Shown piece after piece: positions 57,346 through 64,000 of a stretch of DNA of 64,000 nt (its first letter is position 1; each line of letters begins with the position of its first letter). This DNA is from Nitratiruptor sp. SB155-2. Lineage in GTDB: Bacteria; Campylobacterota; Campylobacteria; Campylobacterales; Nitratiruptoraceae. The notes under the pieces are model-generated. The model saw only the letters and a list, made by a program, of their open reading frames with translations, was not told the origin of the DNA and made no database searches. A program made the translations under genes and the position numbers. The DNA is taken from the NCBI RefSeq assembly GCF_000010325.1, contig NC_009662.1:1508501-1572500 (forward strand). Reading direction: 5' to 3'.

Positions 57346-58110
57346 CTACAGTCCTAAACAGTCATCTATGGTATAAAAACCTGGCTCTTGGGAAACGAGC
57401 CATTTGGCAGCTTTGATAGCTCCTTTAGCAAAGGTATCGCGGCTGGTTGCAGTGTGGTTGAGTTCGATATATTCTCCATCGTTATAAAACCCTACGGTAT
57501 GACGCCCAACGATATCACCGCCACGAAGAGCAAATACGCCAATTTCCTCTTTGCTTCGTTCACCTATATTTCCATCCCTTCCGCTCACTCGTACCTTTTC
57601 TAGATCCAAACCACGAGCTTTTGCCGCAAATTCTGCCAGTGTCAAAGCCGTACCACTCGGTGCATCTTTTTTGTATCTGTGATGCATCTCAACGATTTCT
57701 ATATCGAAATCTCTGAGTTTCTCGCTCGTTACTGCCACAAGTCTTTTGAGTAATGCAATTCCCAGACTCATGTTTGTCGCATATAGCACCGGAGTTTTTT
57801 GGGCAAGGGTTTGCATAAGATTTTGCTGATGCTTATTCAAGCCCGTTGTTCCACTCACGAGGGGCTTTGGATGTTCTAGTAATCTTTCTAAGAGACTCTC
57901 CGTTCCTTCAGGTAAAGTAAAGTCTATAATCACATCACTTTTTTGAATGAGTGTATCGATATCATTCGTCACCGTCGCACCTGGAACAGCTAGTTCTATG
58001 CCTTTGAGAACATGAACTACAGAAACTCTTGCAACTTCATCATGTTGAAGGTTTTTTATAAGTAGTGACCCTACTCTTCCGCTTCCCCCATAGATTCCAA
58101 CATTCAGCAT
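57346..58110 (-). CDS. dapB: 4-hydroxy-tetrahydrodipicolinate reductase
   Basis: NAD(P)H-dependent step in diaminopimelate/lysine synthesis. The Rossmann motif is VGIYGGSGRVGSLLIKNL. VIDFTLPEGTESLLERL, LVSGTTGLNKHQ, the catalytic EMHHRYKKDAPSGTALTLAE and GRHTVGFYNDGEYIELNHTA are visible. Length is 254. It overlaps trxB by seven bases and is followed by purF. Confidence 0.96.
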   Translation of the reverse strand: MLNVGIYGGSGRVGSLLIKNLQHDEVARVSVVHVLKGIELAVPGATVTNDIDTLIQKSDVIIDFTLPEGTESLLERLLEHPKPLVSGTTGLNKHQQNLMQTLAQKTPVLYATNMSLGIALLKRLVAVTSEKLRDFDIEIVEMHHRYKKDAPSGTALTLAEFAAKARGLDLEKVRVSGRDGNIGERSKEEIGVFALRGGDIVGRHTVGFYNDGEYIELNHTATSRDTFAKGAIKAAKWLVSQEPGFYTIDDCLGL

Positions 58111-59060
58111 GGTCTCAACTCCCCTATTTTTTCGATATAGTCAATTGCATTGATAGCAGCCGTCGCTCCATCTCCGGCAGCACAGACAACCTGTTTTGAT
58201 GCGTCTGCTCGGATATCGCCGGCTGCAAAAAGTCCCGGAATGTCCGTTCTCATTCGAAGATCGACAATCACTTCACCCCAATGATTGACGCTGCACAAAA
58301 AACTACCGTCTTCTTGCTTGAGGACATCATTGTTGACATTCATTCCAACAAACACAAAAACACCAGGAACTTGCAAATCGATCTCTTTGCCTTGCTGATC
58401 GATAATCACACCCTGCAAACCCATCTGATCACCATAGGCCTTCTTGATCGTTGCATTCAAAATGAGTTCAATTTTTGGGTTTTTCAATACTCGATCCACT
58501 GTAGCAGGAGCTGCTCTGAAGGCATCACGCCTGTGGATAAGATAGACTTTGGAAGCTATTTTGGATAGATAAAGTGCCTCTTCCAAAGCGGTATCCCCGC
58601 CACCCAGTACGGCTACCTCTTTATCTTTATAAAAAAAACCGTCACATGTGGCACAGGTACTCACGCCTTTGCCAAAAAACTCCTCTTCTCCTTCAAAACC
58701 GGCTCTTTTTGGAGTGCTGCCCGTACAGACAATAACCGCTTTTGCCTGAAAAGTTTTTTGGGATCCACAATGGATGGTAAAAGTCCCGTTACACTCTCTT
58801 GTAACTCTATGAACCTCTTCCATCTCATGCCTCAGACCAAATCGCATCGCCTGTTTGGGCCAGCACTCCATGAGCTCCATCCCCGTTACCACTTCACAGA
58901 CTCCCGGGTAGTTTTCCACTTCACTACTTTGCGTAATTGCACCTCCGGGAAGTCCCTTTTCAAACATGACTACATTGGATAGTCCACCTCTTGTGGCATA
59001 AAGACCCGCAGCCAATCCTGCCGGACCGCCACCGACTATTGCAAGATCAAGCATTTTCAT
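58104..59060 (-). CDS. trxB: thioredoxin-disulfide reductase
   Basis: FAD enzyme reducing thioredoxin with NADPH. The FAD motif is LAIVGGGPAGLAAGLYA, the redox dithiol C-A-T-C in STCATCDGFFYKD, and the NADPH motif AVLGGGDTALEEALY. VFVFVGMNVNNDVLK and LFAAGDIRADASKQVVCAAG follow. Length is 318. It pairs with trxA just upstream. Confidence 0.96.
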   Translation of the reverse strand: MKMLDLAIVGGGPAGLAAGLYATRGGLSNVVMFEKGLPGGAITQSSEVENYPGVCEVVTGMELMECWPKQAMRFGLRHEMEEVHRVTRECNGTFTIHCGSQKTFQAKAVIVCTGSTPKRAGFEGEEEFFGKGVSTCATCDGFFYKDKEVAVLGGGDTALEEALYLSKIASKVYLIHRRDAFRAAPATVDRVLKNPKIELILNATIKKAYGDQMGLQGVIIDQQGKEIDLQVPGVFVFVGMNVNNDVLKQEDGSFLCSVNHWGEVIVDLRMRTDIPGLFAAGDIRADASKQVVCAAGDGATAAINAIDYIEKIGELRPC

Positions 59061-59148
59061 ATCCTTTATTGCTAAATCTGCAATATACCTTCGTATATTC
59101 CAAATTTAGCAACAATATTTTTTCAAAGGGGAAGAAGGTGTCGAAAGA

Positions 59149-59167
59149 TCGGGGCAAAGCCCCAAAA
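59149..59167. terminator. GGGGC-AAA-GCCCC stem-loop between trxA and trxB
   Basis: GGGGC and GCCCC form a short GC stem around AAA, flanked by GATC and AAAAAG. It lies 8-22 bases after the trxA stop. On the minus strand the run after the stem is only partly T-rich, so read-through to trxB is plausible. Relatives at 4027 and 26583. Confidence 0.5.
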
Positions 59168-59170
59168 AGA

Positions 59171-59491
59171 TTAAGAGAGAAGTGCATCAAGTTTTTGTTT
59201 GTACACATCCTTGCTTGCTGCACCAACCATCTGATCAACAAGCTGTCCATCTTTAAAGAAAAGAATGGTAGGAATAGATCGGATACCGTATCGAATAGCG
59301 ATATCTTGCTCTTCATCAGTATTGACTTTTGCAATTTTCGCTTTTCCTTCATACTCTTCAGCAAGCTCGTCTATAATCGGAGCGATCATTCTACAAGGCC
59401 CACACCATGGTGCCCAGAAATCCACCATTACAACACCTTCTTTGATCGTATCATCAAAATTGGATGCATTTAATTCAATATATTTTCCCAT
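59171..59491 (-). CDS. trxA: thioredoxin
   Basis: General cytoplasmic thiol reductase of 106 residues. The active site is C30-G-P-C33 in [17 protein letters not shown], and the cis-proline in [14 protein letters not shown]. It has a TATAAT box and AAGGAG before the ATG. trxB follows after 110 bases with a hairpin between. Confidence 0.97.
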   Translation of the reverse strand: MGKYIELNASNFDDTIKEGVVMVDFWAPWCGPCRMIAPIIDELAEEYEGKAKIAKVNTDEEQDIAIRYGIRSIPTILFFKDGQLVDQMVGAASKDVYKQKLDALLS

Positions 59492-59529
59492 TTTTTCTCC
59501 TTAACTAATAAATTTTATCAAGAGATTTT

Positions 59530-59535
59530 ATTATA
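59530..59535 (-). promoter_or_regulatory. -10 box of trxA
   Basis: Perfect TATAAT on the minus strand 38 bases before the trxA ATG at 59491, preceded by an A/T run. No -35 is clear. Confidence 0.55.
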
Positions 59536-59551
59536 CTCTTTTTTTCTTAAC

Positions 59552-59567
59552 CTCACATAATTGTGAG
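59552..59567 (-). other. hairpin overlapping the yraN stop codon
   Basis: CTCACA-TAAT-TGTGAG, a perfect 6-bp stem overlapping the yraN stop, ahead of the trxA promoter. It may act as a weak terminator for the fdh-yraN operon or as a boundary element. Confidence 0.4.
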
Positions 59568-59891
59568 ATTCTCTATCATCTCCAAAGTATTCTTTTTGAT
59601 AAGAACACCATCAATTTGGTAGGGCAGTTCAAGGCCATTTTTCATCATATAAAATTCGATTGCCAAAAGAAGTTTCTCCATCTTCTTTTGGGTAATCATA
59701 TAAACAGGATCACTTTTCTCACTCAATTTCACTTCGATAAAATGGAGTATTCCATCCTTTTGTGCGATGATATCAATCTCTCCAAAACGGGAATGAAAGT
59801 TTTTCTCTCGAATGGTAAAACCATTTTTGATCAAAAACGCTTCAGCTCTTTTTTCGCCATTTCGTCCCAAAAGATAACTTTTGAGCCCCAT
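59553..59891 (-). CDS. yraN: UPF0102 family protein YraN
   Basis: A 112-residue protein with the restriction-endonuclease-like core of the UPF0102/YraN family: GRNGEKRAEAFLIKNGF, SRFGEIDIIAQKDG and HFIEVKLSEKSDPVY. The D-(x)n-ExK residues for metal binding are kept. Function is unsettled, probably linked to DNA repair or Holliday-junction processing. Its ATG overlaps the fdh stop (TAATG). Confidence 0.93.
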   Translation of the reverse strand: MGLKSYLLGRNGEKRAEAFLIKNGFTIREKNFHSRFGEIDIIAQKDGILHFIEVKLSEKSDPVYMITQKKMEKLLLAIEFYMMKNGLELPYQIDGVLIKKNTLEMIENLTIM

Positions 59892-61933
59892 TACAAAACT
59901 TTCACTTTCACACTCTTAAAGCGGGCCGTTTTGACGAACGCATCCGCTTCATCACCGAAAAGGTAGTTGATATGGCTTTTTGCATGATGAAAGGAAACAT
60001 ACATCGTACCCCGTTTGATCGTTTTAGAAAATTTGATCTTCAAAGGATGGGACCTTCCATATTTGCTTTCAAGTACGACACGATCTTTCCCTTCAAAAAA
60101 CTCTCTATCCTTTTCACTCACCAGTAAAACATCTTCTACATGCCGTTTGGCTAGTTTTTCACACGCTTTGGTTTGTGCCGCATTGTTATAGTGTACGATG
60201 ATTCGTCCGGTCGTCAGATAGAAGTGGGGATCTTTTTTTTGCATCAACTCTTTCATCATGCCCCGAAGCTCATACTGTTTATAGCGAAATGTTCCATACC
60301 CGTCTTTTGTTCGAAAAGTATCTTTATGCAAAATAGGAGTATCCTCTTCAAAAACAGGCCATTGAAGTCCTCGGAGGCGATTTTTGGCAAGCTTTTCATA
60401 ACTTGCGCCCTGAAATCTCCTATGCGCCACCTTGCGTACTTCATTCCAAATAGACTCAGAATTTTCATATACGAAATTTTGATCAAAATATTTGCCTATT
60501 CCAACCAATACTTCCCAGTCATCCGGAAGGTTGGAGTCGATAAGAGGTTGCGAAAGATGGAGCCTTCTTTCGGCATTCACATAGACCCCCTCTTTTTCAT
60601 AGGCACTTTTGACGCCAAAAACCACATCGGCATATTTGGTGATCTCATTGAAAAAGATCTCGTTGACCACTAAAAGTTCCAAATTTTTAAGAGCCTTTTT
60701 GATCTTGTTTTGGTTCGGGTGGATATGGGCGATATCTTCTCCCATATTGAAAAGCGCCTTTATCTTGCCCTCCAACATCGCATCTATCAGATCTGGCGTC
60801 ATCAATCCTTCAACCTCGGGCTTTTGGTAGTCTGGCAAATAGTATGGAAGCATACCCATATCGCAGGTACCCTGGACATTGTTTTGTCCTCGAAGAGGCA
60901 TCAAACCAGCACCCTCTTTCCCGATATTTCCCGTAAGCATCGCCAGATGGGTTATCGCCATAACCGCATAGGACCCATCAATATGTTCAGTGATACCAAG
61001 TCCCCAAAAGATGAGGCTTTTTTTGTGCGCTAGATCGTAGGCTATGGAGGTGAGTTTTTGCGGTAGATCCTCATATCCTCTGATATGTTCGAGTATGGAT
61101 GGATCAGCAAACTCATCATTTAATATGTTCTCTTTGTATTCCTCAAAATTTTTACACCGTTTTTGGATAAACTCTTTGTTTTCCCACCCGTTTTCCAAAA
61201 TAATATGGGCAATCATGTTGAGGATCATAAGATTCGTCTCAAAAGGAATGGAGCAGTGGTTTTTGGCAAATTTGCTCAGCTGAATCTCTCGCACATCGAT
61301 GACGCTTAGTTCCACCCCCTCTTTCACCACATCCAAAATCCTGTTTGCTACGATCGGATGGGCTTCGGTTGTATTGGATCCGATGACGAGAATGTTTTGG
61401 GTTTTGTAGATATCGTCAAATGGATTGGTCGCAGCACCTTCTCCGATGGTCGCACGCATCCCTTTGAGGCTCGGTGAATGGCAGACACGGGCGCAATTGT
61501 CCACGTGTGGGCTTTTGATCACTTTTCTTGCAAATTTTTGAAAAAGATATCCGCTTTCGCAACTGGTTCTTGCACCCCCGATGGCAGCAAAGGAATATGG
61601 AGAATGTGTATCGATGATGGATTGAAGCTTCTTTGCAACTATTGTATAGGCCGATTCATAGGAAGTGGTATAGAAATCGCTATCAAATGGAGTCAATTCG
61701 ACATTTTCAAAAAGATCTGGATTTTTTTGAACGAAACTCTTTTTGATATAGACATGGCGAAGGCGATTTGGGTGATACAGATAATCCCATCCGTATTTGC
61801 CTTTGATACAAAGTTTTCCCTGGCTCACTACGCCTTGGGGCTTCGCGCCTACTTTTACGATACGCCCATCTTCTATCGTCGCTGCTATATCACATCCTAC
61901 GCCACAGTAGGTGCAAACACTTATCACATCCAT
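59891..61933 (-). CDS. cytoplasmic molybdopterin oxidoreductase, formate dehydrogenase alpha (FdhA/FdhF-like)
   Basis: A 680-residue Mo/W-bis-MGD enzyme. The N-terminal [4Fe-4S] cluster uses C7, C10, C14 and C42 in SVCTYCGVGCD and GKLCIKG. C151 in DNCARVCHSPSLKG takes the place of the selenocysteine in E. coli FdhH, with H152 next. QNNVQGTCDMG is the cofactor region. There is no twin-arginine signal, so it is cytoplasmic. No beta or gamma subunits are adjacent. It might work as a soluble formate dehydrogenase or CO2-reducing partner of a ferredoxin. A nitrate reductase is less likely. Confidence 0.88.
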   Translation of the reverse strand: MDVISVCTYCGVGCDIAATIEDGRIVKVGAKPQGVVSQGKLCIKGKYGWDYLYHPNRLRHVYIKKSFVQKNPDLFENVELTPFDSDFYTTSYESAYTIVAKKLQSIIDTHSPYSFAAIGGARTSCESGYLFQKFARKVIKSPHVDNCARVCHSPSLKGMRATIGEGAATNPFDDIYKTQNILVIGSNTTEAHPIVANRILDVVKEGVELSVIDVREIQLSKFAKNHCSIPFETNLMILNMIAHIILENGWENKEFIQKRCKNFEEYKENILNDEFADPSILEHIRGYEDLPQKLTSIAYDLAHKKSLIFWGLGITEHIDGSYAVMAITHLAMLTGNIGKEGAGLMPLRGQNNVQGTCDMGMLPYYLPDYQKPEVEGLMTPDLIDAMLEGKIKALFNMGEDIAHIHPNQNKIKKALKNLELLVVNEIFFNEITKYADVVFGVKSAYEKEGVYVNAERRLHLSQPLIDSNLPDDWEVLVGIGKYFDQNFVYENSESIWNEVRKVAHRRFQGASYEKLAKNRLRGLQWPVFEEDTPILHKDTFRTKDGYGTFRYKQYELRGMMKELMQKKDPHFYLTTGRIIVHYNNAAQTKACEKLAKRHVEDVLLVSEKDREFFEGKDRVVLESKYGRSHPLKIKFSKTIKRGTMYVSFHHAKSHINYLFGDEADAFVKTARFKSVKVKVL

Positions 61934-62020
61934 ACTCGCTCCGCTTTTTTGCTTTATCTTATCCTATCTCGTTTTAATTTTGTCGCAGCGACCGATATAA
62001 CTTTTTTTTAATAGTTTGCT

Positions 62021-63283
62021 TTAAACCTCTATACGAATCATGGCTGGTTCTTCTTTCAAAAATGCCTGTTGTTTGATCTCATTCAAGGCTTTATGTATCT
62101 CACTCTCTTGGCACTGATGGGTTGAGAGTAAAAGATGAGCCAGTCTATCAGGTCCCGGTTTTTGAAGCATCGACTCGATTGAGATATTGTACTCTCCAAA
62201 TATTGAAGCGATCTTGGCTAAAATCCCTGGTCTATCTTCCACAAGAAGCCGCAGATAGTAGTTCGAAAGGATAGAATCTTTTGAGGCAAGCTCCATACCA
62301 GATTCGAGTGGGCGCTTGAAACCAAGCATCGGAGAGCATTTTCCTCCTCTTGCGATATCGATGATATTGGAGACAACCGCACTGGCAGTGGCATCTCCAC
62401 CGGCTCCTGGTCCGTAGTACATCGTCTCGCCAACCACATCTCCGATCACGCTCACTCCATTCATCACGCCATCCACTTTTGCGATCATCTGCTCATTGGG
62501 AACCAGTGTCGGATGGACTCGAAGTTCCACTTCGTTGCCTCTTTTTTTGGCAATCGTCAACAGTTTGATGGAGTAGCCAAACTCATTGGCAAATTCAAAA
62601 TCGAGTGTATTGATTTTAGTAATGCCCTCAATCAAAATATCTTCAGGTTTTGCGTCAATCCCATAGGCAATGCTTGCCAAGATGAGTAGTTTGTGGGCTG
62701 CGTCGTATCCTTCTATATCAAACGTCGGATCAGCCTCTGCGTAGCCAAGCTCTTGAGCCTCTTTTAAAATAGCGGAAAACTCGGCTCCCTCGTTTGCCAT
62801 CTTCGTCAAAATATAGTTGCAGGTTCCATTCATGATGCCCCGAATCGCATCGATATGGTTGGCACTCAGACCTTCCCGAAGGGCCTTGATAATTGGAATA
62901 CCACCAGCCACACTCGCTTCGAACTCAAAGGGAATATCGCCGGCAAGTTGTTGCAGTTCATAGCGATGATAAGCCAGAAGAGCTTTATTCGCCGTTACAA
63001 CGGCTTTTTTGTTTTTCAAGGCTCTTTGAACAACTTCATAGGCTTCCTCCACTCCTCCCATGAGCTCCACAACGATATCGATATTTGGATCGTCCGTCAC
63101 TTCAAAGGGGTCAGTGGTCAAGGGGATATCGATATTCCGTTTTTTCTCTAAATTTCTCACGACTCCTTTGACCACCTGGATCTCTTTCCCGGCTCTTGCG
63201 CTGATGATGTCTCTGTTTTTTTCCAAAACTTTAACGACGCTGGTGCCTACCGTCCCTACACCGATGATTCCTACATTGATCAT
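62021..63283 (-). CDS. hom: homoserine dehydrogenase
   Basis: NAD(P)H-dependent step to Thr and Met. The cofactor motif is [20 protein letters not shown]. The catalytic domain has [20 protein letters not shown] and [10 protein letters not shown], with [21 protein letters not shown]-terminal ACT domain (about 345-420, [20 protein letters not shown]) allows feedback control by threonine. Length is 420. It overlaps the aminotransferase gene by ATGA. Confidence 0.96.
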   Translation of the reverse strand: MINVGIIGVGTVGTSVVKVLEKNRDIISARAGKEIQVVKGVVRNLEKKRNIDIPLTTDPFEVTDDPNIDIVVELMGGVEEAYEVVQRALKNKKAVVTANKALLAYHRYELQQLAGDIPFEFEASVAGGIPIIKALREGLSANHIDAIRGIMNGTCNYILTKMANEGAEFSAILKEAQELGYAEADPTFDIEGYDAAHKLLILASIAYGIDAKPEDILIEGITKINTLDFEFANEFGYSIKLLTIAKKRGNEVELRVHPTLVPNEQMIAKVDGVMNGVSVIGDVVGETMYYGPGAGGDATASAVVSNIIDIARGGKCSPMLGFKRPLESGMELASKDSILSNYYLRLLVEDRPGILAKIASIFGEYNISIESMLQKPGPDRLAHLLLSTHQCQESEIHKALNEIKQQAFLKEEPAMIRIEV

Positions 63284-64000
63284 TGCTGAGCCTCTTTCAA
63301 AAATTTTTTGATGTTTTTCGCAGCCTGCCGGATTCGTTTTTCATTTTCGATCAGTGCGATCCGTACATACTCTTCCCCGCCTTCACCAAATCCGATACCA
63401 GGACTGACTGCAACTTTTGCCTTCGTTAAAAGCTCTTTGGAAAATTCAAGACTCCCAATGTCTCGAAACTGCTCAGGAATTCTTGCCCAAACAAACATCG
63501 TCGCTCTCGGTTTTTCGATCTCCCATCCGGCTCTTCCAAAAGAGTCGATCAATACATCACGTCTGTGCTCATACTTTTTTCGTATCTCTTCCACACAATC
63601 TTGTGGACCATCCAAAGCCACGGTAGCCGCTACTTGAATCGGCGTAAACATTCCATAGTCGATCCAGCTTTTGATCTTTTGCAAGGCCCCCACAAGCTTT
63701 TTGTTTCCTACCACGAAACCCACACGCCATCCGGCCATATTGTAGCTTTTGGAGAGGGTAAAGCTCTCGACTGCCACATCCTTGGCTCCGTCCACTTCCA
63801 AAACACTCGGAGTTTTGTATCCATCGTACGTAAGATCTGCATAGGCGATATCGCTTAAGATATAAAAGCGCTCTTTTTTGGCAATCCTAACAAGCTCTTT
63901 GTAAAACTCTGGCGTAACAGTTGCGGTAGAGGGGTTGTGGGGAAAATTCACTACAAGATATTTCGGTCTTGGGAAAGCGTCATTAAGCGCTTTATGCAGA
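63280..64000 (-). CDS. class I/II aminotransferase (5' end beyond window)
   Basis: C-terminal 239 residues of a PLP aminotransferase; the frame continues to the right edge without a start. The PLP lysine is in [54 protein letters not shown] and the C-terminal [20 protein letters not shown] are typical of the AlaT/AspC/DapL-like subgroup. Its place upstream of hom suggests an aspartate-family or alanine role. The first visible GTG is an internal valine and not the start. Confidence 0.9.
   Translation of the reverse strand, partial: LHKALNDAFPRPKYLVVNFPHNPSTATVTPEFYKELVRIAKKERFYILSDIAYADLTYDGYKTPSVLEVDGAKDVAVESFTLSKSYNMAGWRVGFVVGNKKLVGALQKIKSWIDYGMFTPIQVAATVALDGPQDCVEEIRKKYEHRRDVLIDSFGRAGWEIEKPRATMFVWARIPEQFRDIGSLEFSKELLTKAKVAVSPGIGFGEGGEEYVRIALIENEKRIRQAAKNIKKFLKEAQQ

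Noticed and set aside
61478-61484. Selenocysteine in the formate dehydrogenase
   Set aside because: The catalytic codon reads as cysteine (C151) and there is no in-frame TGA in the gene.
61982-61992. GTCGC-A-GCGAC palindrome after hom considered as a terminator
   Set aside because: The single-base centre cannot form a normal loop and the flanks are not consistent; it may be chance or part of an fdh upstream site.
63280-63951. Start of the aminotransferase at the GTG of 63951
   Set aside because: The frame continues upstream to the window edge with family-like sequence ([15 protein letters not shown]), so this GTG is an internal valine.

Overview
The window reads as a chromosomal segment of a chemolithotrophic Campylobacterota (Epsilonproteobacteria) species, most like a deep-sea vent genus such as Nitratiruptor or a relative. 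This is inferred from gene content and order. Lineage signatures include an HP0268-type nicking-nuclease gene coupled to miaB, a ChePep-like acidic receiver protein next to gmk-tatA-argS, a FlgZ (HP0958)-like zinc-ribbon protein, the run glyQ-nif3-flgZ-waaA-rluA-ffh-rpsP-khpA-rimM-trmD-rplS, a glutamine synthetase lacking the adenylylation tyrosine, and TATAAT -10 boxes without clear -35 boxes. Genes are tightly packed, about 80% lie on the minus strand, and many neighbours overlap by ATGA or TAATG. TTG and GTG starts are frequent. I see no tRNA, rRNA, CRISPR array, prophage, insertion sequence or obvious genomic island.

Layout. 1-9.0 kb: miaB (cut by the left edge) with an HP0268-like gene; nusA; a periplasmic repeat protein coupled to a DppB-type permease; a frameshifted porin; and a gap-pgk-tpiA-fabI operon. 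9.1-19.8 kb: nadD/rsfS, argS, tatA, gmk, the ChePep-like gene, a secreted PLD-type nuclease, then the translation/secretion block rplS to ffh, an RluA-type synthase, a DUF167 protein and waaA. 19.8-25.7 kb: flgZ, nif3, glyQ, glutaredoxin, a DUF89 phosphatase, purE, a small membrane protein, trhP (U32) and an ankyrin protein. 25.7-34.0 kb: PHP phosphatase and glnA (convergent), a Kef-type antiporter, then on the minus strand an atypical kinase, a BioF-type transferase, a lone ABC ATPase and PBP1A. 34.0-42.1 kb: maf, speD, a CopD-like membrane protein, alaS and ftsI on the minus strand, and ftsW-murG on the plus strand. 42.1-51.6 kb: a diguanylate cyclase, panC, prfB, a 29-residue membrane peptide with its own dyad-bearing promoter, lolD, rpsB-tsf with a structured leader and 3' end, and an aldehyde dehydrogenase/REC-REC-GGDEF/DUF523/Bcp operon. 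51.7-64 kb: ilvE, an SPFH/prohibitin protein, hisIE and a secreted RNase T2 on the plus strand; then on the minus strand a radical SAM protein, purF, dapB-trxB, trxA, yraN-fdh, hom and an aminotransferase cut by the right edge.

Most genes serve central metabolism (glycolysis/gluconeogenesis, nitrogen assimilation, amino-acid, purine and NAD synthesis), translation, envelope construction and redox balance. The only gene-free stretch of about 300 bases is 45052-45357, and it holds the short peptide gene, its dyad and a terminator. The least explained items are that peptide with its operator-like dyad, the branched RNA-like structure after tsf, the kinase-like protein with altered catalytic residues, and the one-base frameshift in the porin. 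I did not find a clear new multi-gene system; the 29-residue peptide locus is the best candidate for something undescribed.
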